From the NCBI GenBank assembly GCA_031263485.1, contig JAISFS010000096.1, positions 1 through 43,889 of the forward strand: 43,889 nt of DNA, in the 5' to 3' direction. This stretch comes from Deltaproteobacteria bacterium (GTDB taxonomy: Bacteria > Desulfobacterota > Desulfarculia > Adiutricales > Adiutricaceae). Each line of letters begins with the position of its first letter. Position 1 is the stretch's first letter. A program made the translations under genes and the position numbers. Below are positions 16,832-26,345 of the stretch, piece by piece. The notes beneath the pieces are model-generated. The model was given only the letters and a program-made list of their open reading frames with translations. It was not told the origin of the DNA and did not search any database.

Positions 16832-17582
16832 AGATGATCTTCAGCCCCTCCATGGTGAGATCCGGGAGCACCTCACGGATGGCGGCGGTCTGGGAGGCGA
16901 AGAGCCCCGCCAGGCCACCGGTGGCGACGGTCACGGGTTCGGGGTCCATCTCCGAGGCGAGCCGGGATGCCAGGCCTTCCACCAGGGCCGTGTATCCCAG
17001 CACCAGCCCGGCGTTGAGCCCGGCCAGCGTGTCCTTGCACAGCGCCCTCTCGGGCACGTGGAAGGACTCCATCTTGGGGAGCATGCTGGCCCGCCTGAAA
17101 AGCGCGTCCGCGGACAGCCTGAAGCCCGGGGCGATGGCACCGCCCAGGTACGCGCCGTCGTCCGAGACGCAGTCGAAGGTGGTGGCCGTGCCGAAGTCCA
17201 CCACGATGACGCTCCGCTTCAGGCGCCTCCAGGCGGCCAGGGACGCGACCACGCGATCGGAGCCCACTTCCCGCGGGTTGGTGTACTCGAGCCTCATCGC
17301 CCTCTGGCTCCAGCCCTCCACGAAGATGGGGACGCGGCCCATGTAGCGGTTGGAGAAGCGCTCCAGGGCCGGCCTCAGCGGGGGCACGACCGAGGCGACG
17401 ATGAGATCCTCCACCTGCCCGAAGGACAGCCCGGCGAGCCTCAGCGCCCCGTCCACCACGAGGCCCAGCTCGTCCCCCGACACGTCGCCTCGGGTGGAGA
17501 CGCGCCAGTTGTACGCCATCGTACCGCCGCGCCACAGCCCGAACTTGATGTTGGTGTTGCCGACGTCCATCGTCATCAGCAT
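16812..17582 (-). CDS. coaX: Type III pantothenate kinase
   Basis: The 256-residue enzyme phosphorylates pantothenate, the first step of coenzyme A synthesis. It belongs to the ASKHA fold CoaX family, which is insensitive to CoA feedback. Visible motifs are TMDVGNTNIKFGLW at residues 4-17 (Asp6, phosphate-binding), NPREVGSDRVV at 102-112, VVDFGTATTFDCV at 127-139 with catalytic Asp129, and LGGAIAPGF at 146-154. Length is typical. It is the first gene of a minus-strand pair with the LD-carboxypeptidase and has a good promoter at 17673-17701. Nothing odd is seen. Confidence 0.96.
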   Translation of the reverse strand: MLMTMDVGNTNIKFGLWRGGTMAYNWRVSTRGDVSGDELGLVVDGALRLAGLSFGQVEDLIVASVVPPLRPALERFSNRYMGRVPIFVEGWSQRAMRLEYTNPREVGSDRVVASLAAWRRLKRSVIVVDFGTATTFDCVSDDGAYLGGAIAPGFRLSADALFRRASMLPKMESFHVPERALCKDTLAGLNAGLVLGYTALVEGLASRLASEMDPEPVTVATGGLAGLFASQTAAIREVLPDLTMEGLKIIYDEKKW

Positions 17583-17672
17583 AAGGGGCCTTTCCCCGCG
17601 GCCGGGCCCCCCGGGGCCGCGCCCGCGCGCGGCCCGCTCGGGGCCGCGACGCCGCGGCCGACATGTGCCGTC

Positions 17673-17701
17673 ATTTTAGCCAGACGAGGGTCAGGAGGCA
17701 A
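17673..17701 (-). promoter_or_regulatory. Promoter for coaX
   Basis: On the minus strand TTGCCT (17701-17696), a 17-bp spacer and TAAAAT (17678-17673). The same two hexamers and spacing occur in front of tRNA-Pro. The leader is about 85 bases. Confidence 0.7.
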
Positions 17702-18470
17702 GGCCGCGATGCCGCGGCGACGCGAGCTCTCATCCGGCTCCCCCCCCTGACTTTCCGGGCACCCGTCCGCCGCCAAAATCCCGATGCGGGGTACTTGACC
17801 TGGGGCGTTGTTTTCCGGAGCGGGGAGCAGGGCAGACGTCCGGACGCCCCCCAGGATCATGGAGGGACGCGTCACGGACGGGGCCCTCAGCCCGGGCTTC
17901 CGTCAGCACGGGCTTCCGGAACGAGGTCAACATGCGCTTTCCCCCCTGACCCGGGTAAGCGTTCCAGGGCGCCGACATTTTGATGCCCGGATCCCAGCGG
18001 CGGCTTCCGCGGCCTGCCGCGTCTTTTCCGAGGATTCCGATTGCCTCGCGAAAGCTTCCGCTGATTCTGCAGGCCCGCGAAGAGTCACCGGCTGGCTTCG
18101 CCCGTGCCGGGACGTTTCCCCGCAAAGCCGTGCGAGCTGGCCCTTTTCGGGGACGGATAGGGCCTTGCGGGACCGGCCAACGGGCAGGTTCGGCAACAAG
18201 GCGCGATCCGCGAAGCGCAGGGGTTCATCGAGCGCATAGCGGAACGCGGACCGGCAAACGCCGCAGGCGTCAGCCCCGGCGCCGAGTCGCCCCAGACCTT
18301 GCCGCTGGCGTCGGGGGAAAACCGTGGGGCCCGGGCCGCGATCAGCGGTTCGAACGCGTCTCGTCCCGCCTTCGCTGTCCAAGGTATCCCGATGCAACTT
18401 GCCGCTCCACGGCGCCCGTGACCGGTCCTTCCCCAGCGCCCGGACGAAAGCCCGGTCCCGCTCAATTATC
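17702..18470. other. Gap without supported gene
   Basis: GC-rich sequence with overlapping open frames on both strands and no convincing start or domain. It lies next to the MITE and transposase debris and may be decayed sequence. Confidence 0.4.
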
Positions 18471-18477
18471 AACCACT

Positions 18478-18652
18478 GATTCCACTGCAAAAACCTTCCG
18501 CCTCGACAGGGAAGCGGATCTTTATGCGGCCATCGCATTGGCATTCTGGCGCTAAAGCCTTAAACCACCGCACTTTTTCGCACCCTTTATCCAGATACTC
18601 GGCCCTCAAATGACTGCCAGGAGGTGAGGAATGAGGTTTTTGCAGTGGAATC
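18478..18652. mobile_element. MITE with perfect 19-bp ends and target duplication
   Basis: The 175-bp element begins GATTCCACTGCAAAAACCT (18478-18496) and ends with its exact complement (18634-18652). It is flanked on both sides by AACCACT (18471-18477 and 18653-18659). The identity extends to ATCAACCACT if the last ATC of the element is counted, so the duplication is 7 to 10 bp. No gene lies inside. This is the cleanest transposition footprint in the window. Confidence 0.88.
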
Positions 18653-18659
18653 AACCACT

Positions 18660-19130
18660 TCGGTTTGAGGCGGTTCGCCGCCTCCACGTTCCTGAGCCCT
18701 CGCGCCATAAGCCTTTCCATGCGGCAGATCCGCTTGGGCAGGCATAAGATGGGGTCTATCCCGCTCCGCCGGCGGCATTTCCCCCATTTTTCGGTGTCCC
18801 GTTGTCGGCGGGGCCCCTGGCGGCGTCCATCGCGGAGAACCTGCGACGCTGGCTCGCGACATTCTTCAGGAGCTTGACCGGCCGCCGGTCCGACCGCAGG
18901 CGCGGGGAGCATGCCTGCCTGTCGAAACGCATCGGGCGGCCGTCCCTCCGCAGCCGATTCTCGTCGCGTCCTCCTGTCCCATCGGGCACCCGGCGACGAT
19001 GACGGCGTCGTCGGGCTTGAATTCCGTCATGGAGATCGGGAGCCGCTCCTCCGGCTCCCCTTCCGGACCCGGGACGATCAGGCGACCGCCGTTGGCGGGG
19101 CCGATGAAGTCGACTCCCTAGCCAATGCGC
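18660..19130 (-). pseudogene. Possible IS1182-type transposase remnant
   Basis: Minus-strand frames resemble the C-terminal part of IS1182-like transposases: FIGPANGG, then a CPMG knuckle, RRFSAMDAA, and RRRSGIDPILC followed by MARGLRNVEAANRLK, echoing the usual R-x-GIE...RGL...LK ending. The pieces lie in different frames, so any gene is broken. The MITE at 18478-18652 abuts its end. The similarity is from memory of the motif layout and is weak. Confidence 0.35.
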
Positions 19131-19734
19131 AATGTCCAGCCGTTATTCAGAAATATTTCGTGGGGGAATTCCGGAACGAGATAATTGCCCCACCCTACAT
19201 TTTATCGATATCACCCCCGGCCGCCGCGATGCTCTCCCTGTCCACCGCTGCGGAAAGCCGCCCGGCCGCAGAGCGGATGAAGGACTGCGGCTGCACCGGG
19301 GCGATGGGAACAAGGCCTCAGCGGCGACCCCGACCGGGGGGCATGATCCTTAACGGTTCGAGCCTGTCGGCGTACAAGGACCCGGAGAGAAACACCGCCC
19401 GAGACGACGTCAGGATCCTCAAGGCGGACAAGGAAGGAGAAATAAGGCGGACAAGGAAGGAGAAATCGGGCGGAAGCTGACATTCGGGGCGGCAGCGAGC
19501 GGCCTGGCGGACTCCGAGATCGGGCAGTCGGACGGGAACCATGTGGCAGCTGGATGCGCCATACCCTCGGACGGACATTTCCTTGGGTTCCCCAGGGGCA
19601 ACGGCGACGGCAGGCCGCCAAGCCGGATCCGTCCGACAAAGGAAATGCTGGAAAGTGGTGAAGGCAGCCTTGAGCTGAAAGAAGCCGAGTTCCGGCATGG
19701 AGAGCGTCATGGAGGACAGCGCGGAGGGAAGGAG
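19131..19734. other. Gap without supported gene
   Basis: It holds a 20-base direct repeat of the GGCGGACAAGGAAGGAGAAA type near 19424-19465. No gene is supported. Confidence 0.4.
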
Positions 19735-19764
19735 TTGACAAATCAAAGTTGATTCAGTTATTGT
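19735..19764 (+). promoter_or_regulatory. Promoter for the ATPase/nuclease gene
   Basis: A consensus TTGACA (19735-19740) with TATTGT (19759-19764) 18 bp later, placed 55 bp before the GTG start. Confidence 0.55.
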
Positions 19765-19819
19765 CTTATGGACTGATTTGAAAAGCTGTTCGCGAGTGGC
19801 GGCTTTGGAGGAACATATC

Positions 19820-21631
19820 GTGCCGGAAACCACCGAGATAGAGACCGTTGGCCAAAAGCCGAGGCCATTGCTGACTAACTCCGCCGAGTATTTGGAATTT
19901 TTTGACAGGAAAGCAGTAGTAGTAGACAAGACCGGGTTGATTCTGGAACTCATGAACGAATCCTCCGGACCGTATTTCCTTGCCAGGCCCAGAAGGTTCG
20001 GCAAGACCCTCCTGCTCGACACAATCCAAAATATTGCCGAAGGGAACAGAGAGCTTTTCTGCGGCACGACAATCGGAAAAGAAAAGTCAGGGTACGCTTG
20101 GAAACAGCATCCGGTAGTCAGACTGTCATTCAGCCGTTTCGATTCCGACCCTGTCCTATTCAGGCACAAGTTGCTGGAAATGTTGGATGAGATCGCCAGA
20201 GACCACCAACTGTCCACAAAGCCTGCCGCATCCGTCACGGATATCTCTGCGGTCATTGCTGGACTTTCGGGTAAGCACGCGGATATTCAGCCGTCGGACA
20301 GTTTGCTGGACAGGAAAAGAAAGGCGAAGAACGTTTTTCTTCTCATTGACGAGTACGATTACCCGCTTATAGGCGGTATCGGCGATCACGGGATAACGGA
20401 AGACCTTCGTGTGATGCTTCGTAATTTCTACAGCACCATCAAGGATTGCGCTCCCATGTTACGGCTCACGTTTATTACCGGCATCACAAAATTCCAACAA
20501 TTTTCCTTCTTTTCTGGCTTGAACAATATTGTCGACATTTCTCTGAATCCAAAATTTTCGTCTATCTGCGGATTCACTGAAGAGGAAATTCAAAACAATT
20601 TTTCCGGAAACATCCGGGAAGCTTTGTCGCATATGCTTAAGGATGGTCATATTCAATCGAATTCAACGGAAGCAGATTTCATGGACAGATTGAAATTTTG
20701 GTATGACGGTTATACCTGGGACGGAGAGACAAAAGTGTATAACCCTTATTCTGTAGTTTGTTGCTTAAAAGAATCAGCCTTCAACAATTACTGGTACGAG
20801 TCAGGAATTTCCTTGATTGCCCACAAGTTAACTCCTTTAGCGGAAACATACCTCAAGATCTTTTTCGGGGAGCTCACCCAAAATAAATTTTCCGCCATCT
20901 CCGACCTGAAAAGCGTCAATGCAGAGGTCATGCTTTTCCTGACTGGATATTTGACCATAAGCAAAATCGACAAAACTGGCGAAAATATCAAATATGCCCT
21001 GAAATGTCCCAACAACGAGATAATTTATGCTATTATTCATGACTTCGTCCATTTGAATTCGCCTTTTCCAGGATTCTCTGGCTCAATCAACAGGAAATAC
21101 GCCTCCTTCATCGATGCTTTCGACGAATCGGATTCCAACGAGTGCGCCCGTATATTTTCATCATTTTTGGGAGAAATCGTTCTGTACCTGCACCATCCTG
21201 ACGAATTCACGTTTCAGTCGCTTCTTTATCTGCTCCTAAACGTCAGAAATAAACGGGCTGAACTGGAAATGCACGCCGGCGAAGGAAGAGCGGATATAAT
21301 ATATTCGCTGACGAACAAATGCAAAGTCGTTGTCGAGATGAAATACGATAAGACTAAACTGCCCGTCCAGACATCTCCTGAACTGGAACCGGTCATGGAC
21401 GGCGCCTCTTTGCCTGGCTTTCTTCCGTTCCCTGAAAATGTTTTGAAAATCCTGGAAGATAACATCGCCTTGGCATCTGAACAGATACTCAGGAAGAAAT
21501 ATCTTGCCCCGTATTACGAATCCGGACTTGAAGTCCGTGCCTGCGCGGTAGCCATTCACGGGTTGAGCGATGTTATGTTCCGATTCTTTCCCGTGGTGTG
21601 GAAAGACGTCGGCTCCGGGCCGAATGATTAG
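19820..21631 (+). CDS. AAA-ATPase-like / PD-(D/E)XK nuclease protein
   Basis: The 603-residue protein has the two-domain layout of AAA-ATPase_like (PF09820) plus a C-terminal PD-(D/E)XK domain (PF08011, DUF1703). The N-terminal part shows LLTNSAEYLEFFDRKAVVVDKT, the P-loop PYFLARPRRFGKTLLLDT (about 51-68) and Walker B KNVFLLIDEYDYPL (170-183). The nuclease signature near residues 498-530 is GEGRADIIYSLT followed by VVVEMKYDK (Asp ... Glu-x-Lys). The GTG start at 19820 is preferred for its GGAGGA site at 19807-19812; an upstream TTG at 19778 is in frame. The gene is visibly AT-richer than its surroundings and has its own promoter, pointing to recent horizontal acquisition. Such genes are multicopy in many gut anaerobes; their role is unknown, with defence or mobile DNA often suggested. 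Confidence 0.92.
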   Translation: MPETTEIETVGQKPRPLLTNSAEYLEFFDRKAVVVDKTGLILELMNESSGPYFLARPRRFGKTLLLDTIQNIAEGNRELFCGTTIGKEKSGYAWKQHPVVRLSFSRFDSDPVLFRHKLLEMLDEIARDHQLSTKPAASVTDISAVIAGLSGKHADIQPSDSLLDRKRKAKNVFLLIDEYDYPLIGGIGDHGITEDLRVMLRNFYSTIKDCAPMLRLTFITGITKFQQFSFFSGLNNIVDISLNPKFSSICGFTEEEIQNNFSGNIREALSHMLKDGHIQSNSTEADFMDRLKFWYDGYTWDGETKVYNPYSVVCCLKESAFNNYWYESGISLIAHKLTPLAETYLKIFFGELTQNKFSAISDLKSVNAEVMLFLTGYLTISKIDKTGENIKYALKCPNNEIIYAIIHDFVHLNSPFPGFSGSINRKYASFIDAFDESDSNECARIFSSFLGEIVLYLHHPDEFTFQSLLYLLLNVRNKRAELEMHAGEGRADIIYSLTNKCKVVVEMKYDKTKLPVQTSPELEPVMDGASLPGFLPFPENVLKILEDNIALASEQILRKKYLAPYYESGLEVRACAVAIHGLSDVMFRFFPVVWKDVGSGPND

Positions 21632-21736
21632 GTCTTGGGTCAATTCTTGACTGCGTCCCTGTTTCCGTACCGAAGTTTCCAAAAATGATAGCCAGACGAT
21701 TACGGCAGACTCTGTTGCTCTCATCGCAGGATTTCT

Positions 21737-22350
21737 TCATGAACATCGTTGCCATCGCCATTTCCGCCGCCATTCCGGAACCGCAACCGTTCCGGATTTC
21801 ATGAAGATGTTGAGATCATCGGCGTTCCTCACGAGCTTGAGCCCCCTGCCCTCAAGCGGCTCGTTCAGCTTGTGAAGGTCAATATCGTTCGGTATCGGTA
21901 CCAATGGGATGCCGTGCGCCGCCCCTTGCATTGCGGGGATTCGAGTCCGCCTGTCACGACTCCGCCATTCAGGAATCTCCGGACATGCCGGAATACGCCC
22001 TCGTCGTCCACATTCTCCTTCGGCACTGGCATGAGCCTGTCATCGTTTGTCGGATCTCGGCGCTTCGCCATGTCGAGGCCGTTTCCGCTGACCTGTCACC
22101 CGTTGCAGTACCCGAAGCCTTCGTGACCGCGTCATGGGCGGTCCGACCGGACCGGAACCCGAAGCAGTGGCCCGAGATGCCAGGCTCGAATATGGGTACG
22201 GGAACCTGGGCTACGGCCTGCCAGACCGGCAGTGTTGGGCTTGGCCCTGCGTTGCAGGCCCGTCCGCGAGGAGACGCCCGGCAAGATCCCCGTTCGTCTG
22301 GCCGATGGTTTGCCTCCAATTTCTTCGGTTAGGCCTCGCGGCCTTCCCCT
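21737..22350 (-). pseudogene. Group II intron reverse transcriptase remnant
   Basis: Fragments in successive minus-strand frames match conserved reverse transcriptase blocks in the right order: RRTGILPGVSS (near 22350-22300), PGISGHCFGFRSGRTAHDAV (about 22185-22120), VDDEGVFRHVRRFLNGG (about 22010-21950), and IPLVPIPNDIDLHKLNEPLE leading to LVRNADDLNIFMKS (about 21910-21800), where the usual YADD is NADD. Frameshifts separate the blocks and the maturase end is missing. I could not find an intron domain V downstream. It is a dead group II intron ORF, adjacent to the foreign ATPase gene. Confidence 0.8.
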
Positions 22351-22403
22351 TGCTATCGGCTGACAGTCCCCGCTGTCAGGCCTGTAGAGATCTTTCGCCT
22401 CCA

Positions 22404-22526
22404 AGTCACTGCCTGAGGGCACTCAGTCACTGCCTGAGGGCACTCAGTCACTGACTGCGGGCATTCAGTCACTGCCCACGGGACTCGGACACTGCCCACG
22501 GGACTCGGACACTGCTCGCGGGCACA
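22404..22526. repeat. 21-bp tandem repeat
   Basis: About six units: two identical AGTCACTGCCTGAGGGCACTC (22404, 22425), one variant (22446), then CACTGCCCACGGGACTCG variants (22467, 22488) and a decayed last unit. On the minus strand it reads as repeated TECPQAV but in no supported gene. Confidence 0.9.
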
Positions 22527-23090
22527 CACGGAAACGGCGAAGCTCCACCGCAGAAGACGCGCCGATGGCCGCTGAGGCAGACGGACAGCCTCCCGGTAAG
22601 GCGACCGGGAAAACCGGGACTTGGCGAGAGCGTCGGGGACGCGGGAAAAGCCCCGGAAAGGACTAAAGGCATCCTGCGGGAGGCGAAAGGCCCCTGAAGG
22701 CGCCGTAGGCCGCATGGAGGATCGAACCGAAAGACCGATCGCCTGAGGGTATCCGAGACTGCCGCATGTTGCACCTGCGCCCACTTTTGGCCACCGGATG
22801 GCCTGAAAGGAGGCTTTTCCGGTGGAGGAACTTGCGGCCGGAGAGAAAATGAGCTATTGAATTCAAAGGAATCAACAGCTTCAAATTCGACTTCCCCCGT
22901 CGACCTGGACGCCGTGCGGCCGCAAAGCCGAATACCCGAGCGCCACGAGGCAGGGCCGGGGGAAACAAGGACCCCCGTCGGCCGGCCGACGCCCCCCCGG
23001 CGGGCCCCGCCGGGTCATCGGAAGGCGCTTCCGGCCAGCTTCCCGCCAGGTCCCCGAGATGTCGGGGCGGGTACATCGGCTTTCCCTGCG
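22527..23090. other. Gap without supported gene
   Basis: GC-rich with long open frames in both directions, none with a start signal or domain. Confidence 0.4.
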
Positions 23091-23196
23091 GACGGCCCGT
23101 GCCTCCTCGGCCCTGCGGACGGCCCGGGAAGTTTCCCGGACGGCCCGTGCCTCCCCGGCCCTGCGGACGGCCCGGGAAGTTTCCCGGACGCCCCGG
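23091..23196. repeat. 48-bp tandem repeat, two units
   Basis: Units at 23091-23138 and 23139-23186 differ by about one base and begin GACGGCCCGTGCCTC. Each contains the near-palindrome CCCGGGAAGTTTCCCGG. It lies just upstream of, and in frame with, the next gene. Confidence 0.9.
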
Positions 23197-23332
23197 CGGC
23201 TCCGGGCACGACATTCCCTTTGACGGCCCTGCCTCGCCCCGATGCCCGGAAAACCGAAACGGACGACCAGCTTTCCCGCCCCTGCAGGGGAAGGATCTCC
23301 TCCCTTGCCCCGCCGCGGGCCAAGGTGCCACC

Positions 23333-24361
23333 GTGAGAATCCCCCTGTCCAAGGCTTCCCCCGCCCGTGCGCCGCGGCCCGGCCCCGCGCCGTCCCCATC
23401 GCCCGAGTCCCTTTCCTGGACGGCCCGGCGCATTTACCGGGCCGCCCGGCGCATTTCCTGGGCGACCGTCGCCGGGGCGGGCGTCCGCTCGGCGACTACG
23501 GCCGCGGCGCTCGCCGTCCCCTGCTGCGCGCTGGCGGCGCTGGCAGCCGTCGCGCTGGCGGCATCCGCCGCGCGGCTCCGCGCCGACGAGGCGCTGGTAG
23601 CCTTCCCTCCGGTCTCGGTCACCTGGAGCTTCGAGGCCCGCCATTCCGCCTGCCCCGAGAAGGCCGTCTTCAGGGGGAGCCTGAGTTTCCCCCGGGAGAC
23701 AGGAGGCGTCGAGACGGACAGGAAGATCGCGTCCATGGCCGAGGAGTGGTTCACCGAGACGCGGGCCCGATCGCTCGCGGACGTGTCCAACGCCGTGAAC
23801 CCCTGCGTGTTCGACGAGGGCCGCGGGCTCTACATCGAGATAACCTACGAGATCTTCAGGCCCTCCCCCGGGATCATGGGAATCCTCTTCACGGACAGGG
23901 GCTACGACGGCGGGGCCAGGGACTGGCTGGGATACACGGCCTTCACCTTCGAGCTCGCCACGGGCAGGGCGCTCGCGCCCTTCGACCTGTTCCCCGACCG
24001 CGAGAAGGGCTACGGCAGGCTTTGGGAATTCATCTGGAACGCCTCCTGCGGCCAGGCCCCTCCCAGGCAGAGCGTCCCGCGCTACTACGGCGGCATGCCC
24101 TGCTCCGGCCAGGCCACTCCCCCGCCGCCCGACGGCTTCCTGGAAGACGCCGAGACCCTGGAGGATCTGGGGAGCCTGGTCCTGACCGAGCAAGGCGCGA
24201 GCCTCTACATCGATCCCAGTTCCGCCTGGTCCTGGGCCGAAGGGCCCTACCGTCTCGAGATCCCCGCGGAGGAGCTCATAGGCTGGGGCGCCCGCCCGAC
24301 CCTTTGGCAGAAGGCGGACCCCACGCCCCCGCCCGCCTTAGCGACCGCAGACAACGGCTGA
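23333..24361 (+). CDS. Membrane-anchored DUF3298-like protein
   Basis: With the GTG at 23333 the protein has 342 residues: a basic Pro-rich cytoplasmic start, one membrane segment or signal anchor at about 54-80 (TTAAALAVPCCALAALAAVALAAS), and an extracytoplasmic domain. The domain contains VTWSFEARHSACPEKAVF, LYIEITYEIFRPSPGIMG, WLGYTAFTFELATGRALAPFDLF and an ending LTEQGASLYIDP followed by YRLEIPAEELIG. This order is that of DUF4163/DUF3298 proteins (as in RsiV and secreted relatives), whose fold may bind lysozyme or wall material; the function here is unknown. The frame stays open upstream to 23099 through the 48-bp repeat, so the start is uncertain. AAGGTG at 23323 supports 23333 modestly. 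Confidence 0.75.
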   Translation: MRIPLSKASPARAPRPGPAPSPSPESLSWTARRIYRAARRISWATVAGAGVRSATTAAALAVPCCALAALAAVALAASAARLRADEALVAFPPVSVTWSFEARHSACPEKAVFRGSLSFPRETGGVETDRKIASMAEEWFTETRARSLADVSNAVNPCVFDEGRGLYIEITYEIFRPSPGIMGILFTDRGYDGGARDWLGYTAFTFELATGRALAPFDLFPDREKGYGRLWEFIWNASCGQAPPRQSVPRYYGGMPCSGQATPPPPDGFLEDAETLEDLGSLVLTEQGASLYIDPSSAWSWAEGPYRLEIPAEELIGWGARPTLWQKADPTPPPALATADNG

Positions 24362-24814
24362 CGCCTTCCCGACCGAAAGACGGGAGGACGAAGGACCGAA
24401 TTAAAATGCTTGGCCTGAAAGGCCCTCCCGCTCCGTAGCCCATGGGACGGCAGGCCGCAAGGACCCTGGAGCCGCATGCCCCCGATGCCGCAGAGTCCTC
24501 AACCGACATAGCCCGCTTGCCCCCCGTAGCCAGAGGTCGGGCGCCATCGGCCAGGCGTCATGCGGAACCTGCGGGCGGCAACGGGACCTTGGGCTTGCCC
24601 GCTCAGGCCGGCTCGCGGAGTCCGCCCCCGGACCGCCGCAAGGTCTGGGGCTCCAGGGCAAGGCCGAAAGGTCGCGTCCGTACCGTCGCGGGGCTTGCGG
24701 GGCAGTCCCCTTCGGACAGGACGCGTCCTGACCGTATGGACTCGCGCGGTCCGGGCGGCTCTCGTCTGCCATCGAACATCGACCGCAGCCGCGAGGCAAC
24801 GGCAACCGCAAGGG
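24362..24814. other. Gap between convergent genes
   Basis: GC-rich sequence between the DUF3298-like gene and the 41-bp array. No gene or clear terminator. Confidence 0.4.
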
Positions 24815-25010
24815 CATGGGCGCGAGACAACGATCGGATCGCTGGTCCACTTCATCATGGGCGTGAGACAACGATCGGATCGCTACTCCATTTCAGCATG
24901 GGCGCGAGACAACGATCGGATCGTTACTCCATTTCAGCATGGGCGCGAGACAACGATCGGATCGCCACTCCATTTCAGCATGGGCACGGGGCAACGATCG
25001 GAACGCGAGG
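24815..25010. repeat. 41-bp tandem repeat directly after the capA-like stop
   Basis: Units start at 24815, 24856, 24897, 24938 and a partial one at 24979. The core is GAGACAACGATCGGATCG. The array ends at the base next to the stop codon of the minus-strand CapA-like gene and could influence its mRNA 3' end. Confidence 0.93.
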
Positions 25011-26099
25011 CTACTTCAGCTCCTCCGAAAGGCGCCGTATGGTCTCCGCCGCCTCGTCCGTCTTGTCCAGGCGCGGGCCCTTGTTCATCTGCTGGCGGAA
25101 GCTCACGAACCTGTAAGAGCCCGTCGTGCCGTCCGGGGCGATTTCCGCCAGGAGCAGGGGGGCCAGCCCCGTCGCGCCCTTCACGCTGATGCCGCTCGCC
25201 GTGGCGAAGTTCCCCAGGGAATACGCTATCAGGCGGCCCTTGTAGAGCTCCGCGCCGCGGGGCACGTGGGGCCCGTGGCCTATCACCATCGCGGCCCCGG
25301 CGTCTATGAGGGCCCGGGCCAGCCGTTTCAGGTCGCCTCGGTTCTCGCCCAGGTAGGTCTCCGGCCCGTCGGGGACCCGCATGTGGGCGCTCCCCTCCGC
25401 CCCGCCGTGCATGGAGACGATGACCAGCGTATCCGGGTCGTCCTCCAGGGCCTTCTCGACCAGGGCCACGGCCCCGGGCACGTCGTTTATGTTCTGGCAG
25501 CCGGAGTTGGGCGCGAGCGCGATGAACGCGAAAGGACGGCCCCGGATCTCGGTCCGGGCGATCTGGCCCGGGGCGCCGGTGTGGAGGATGCCCAGGGAAG
25601 CCAGGACCTCCTCGGTCTGGACGCGTCCCTCCGGGCCGTAGTCCAGGGCGTGGTTGTTGGCGAGGGACACGACGGTGAAGCCGGCGTCCTTCAGGACGTC
25701 GCCGTAGGAGGGGGGGGTCCTGAAACAGAATGACCTGCCCGTGGAAGTGTCCTTGGTGGGGCTCCCCCGGTCGGTTAGCGGCCCCTCCAGGTTCCCGAAG
25801 ACCACGTCCGCGCCCTCCAGGAAAGGCTTCACGTCCGTGAAGAAGCCAGCGGCCCCGTCCGGGGGCAGGAGGTTCTCGGTCCCCAGCATTATGTCCCCCA
25901 TGGCCGCCACTACGAAGCTCCCGTCCGGAGCGCGGCCGACGGACTCCGTTGTGCCCGAGGGACCGGCATCGCCCCAGGCGTTGGGGGAGCATCCGACCGC
26001 GAGAACGGCAACGGCCAGGGCGGCCGATGCCGCCCGGACGGACGACGCCCTCCGGGCGCCGGTGGGGGAAGGCTTCGGGGTTCCGTGAGCTTGGATCAT
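25011..26099 (-). CDS. CapA/PGA_cap-family lipoprotein
   Basis: The 362-residue protein belongs to the bacterial capsule synthesis CapA family (PGA_cap, metallophosphatase fold). Motifs are VVAAMGDIMLGTENLL, DVVFGNLEGPLTDRG, VVSLANNHALDYGPEG, VIVSMHGG, MVIGHGPHVPRG and AYSLGNFA, covering the conserved Asp, Asn and His positions. The N-terminus is a lipoprotein signal: basic ARRASSVR, hydrophobic AASAALAVAVLAV, and a GC lipobox at Cys37. I chose the ATG at 26099 because it gives a proper signal peptide and has AGGTG upstream; the frame stays open further to 26162, inside a tandem repeat. Family members are linked to poly-gamma-glutamate export or phosphatase activity; no cap genes lie nearby, so a capsule role is not supported. 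Confidence 0.9.
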   Translation of the reverse strand: MIQAHGTPKPSPTGARRASSVRAASAALAVAVLAVGCSPNAWGDAGPSGTTESVGRAPDGSFVVAAMGDIMLGTENLLPPDGAAGFFTDVKPFLEGADVVFGNLEGPLTDRGSPTKDTSTGRSFCFRTPPSYGDVLKDAGFTVVSLANNHALDYGPEGRVQTEEVLASLGILHTGAPGQIARTEIRGRPFAFIALAPNSGCQNINDVPGAVALVEKALEDDPDTLVIVSMHGGAEGSAHMRVPDGPETYLGENRGDLKRLARALIDAGAAMVIGHGPHVPRGAELYKGRLIAYSLGNFATASGISVKGATGLAPLLLAEIAPDGTTGSYRFVSFRQQMNKGPRLDKTDEAAETIRRLSEELK

Positions 26100-26144
26100 T
26101 GGGCACCTGTTGCTGGCAGTTTCGCCCCGGCGGAGGGGGACGCC

Positions 26145-26345
26145 CGGCCGAAGGGCCGCCATGGCCGGAGAAGCGGGAGGACGGGGGACCTCGGCGGCCG
26201 GAGGGCCGCCATGGCAGGAGAGGCGGGAGGACTGAGGACATCGGCGACAGGAGTGCCGTCATGGCCGCGTGACCTCGACCGACGGTAGGTTTCGGCGACC
26301 GGTGGACCGTCATGACCGCCTGACATCGGCGGGGTAGGCTTCGGC
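26145..26345. repeat. 50-bp degenerate tandem repeat
   Basis: Four units with period 50: landmark GCCGCCATGG or its variants at 26155, 26205, 26255 and 26305. The first two units are closest. The array lies between capA and holA, upstream of the capA-like gene. Confidence 0.8.

Noticed and set aside
21640..21736. Domain V of a group II intron downstream of the reverse transcriptase remnant
   Set aside because: I could not find a recognisable domain V hairpin, so no intact intron is claimed.
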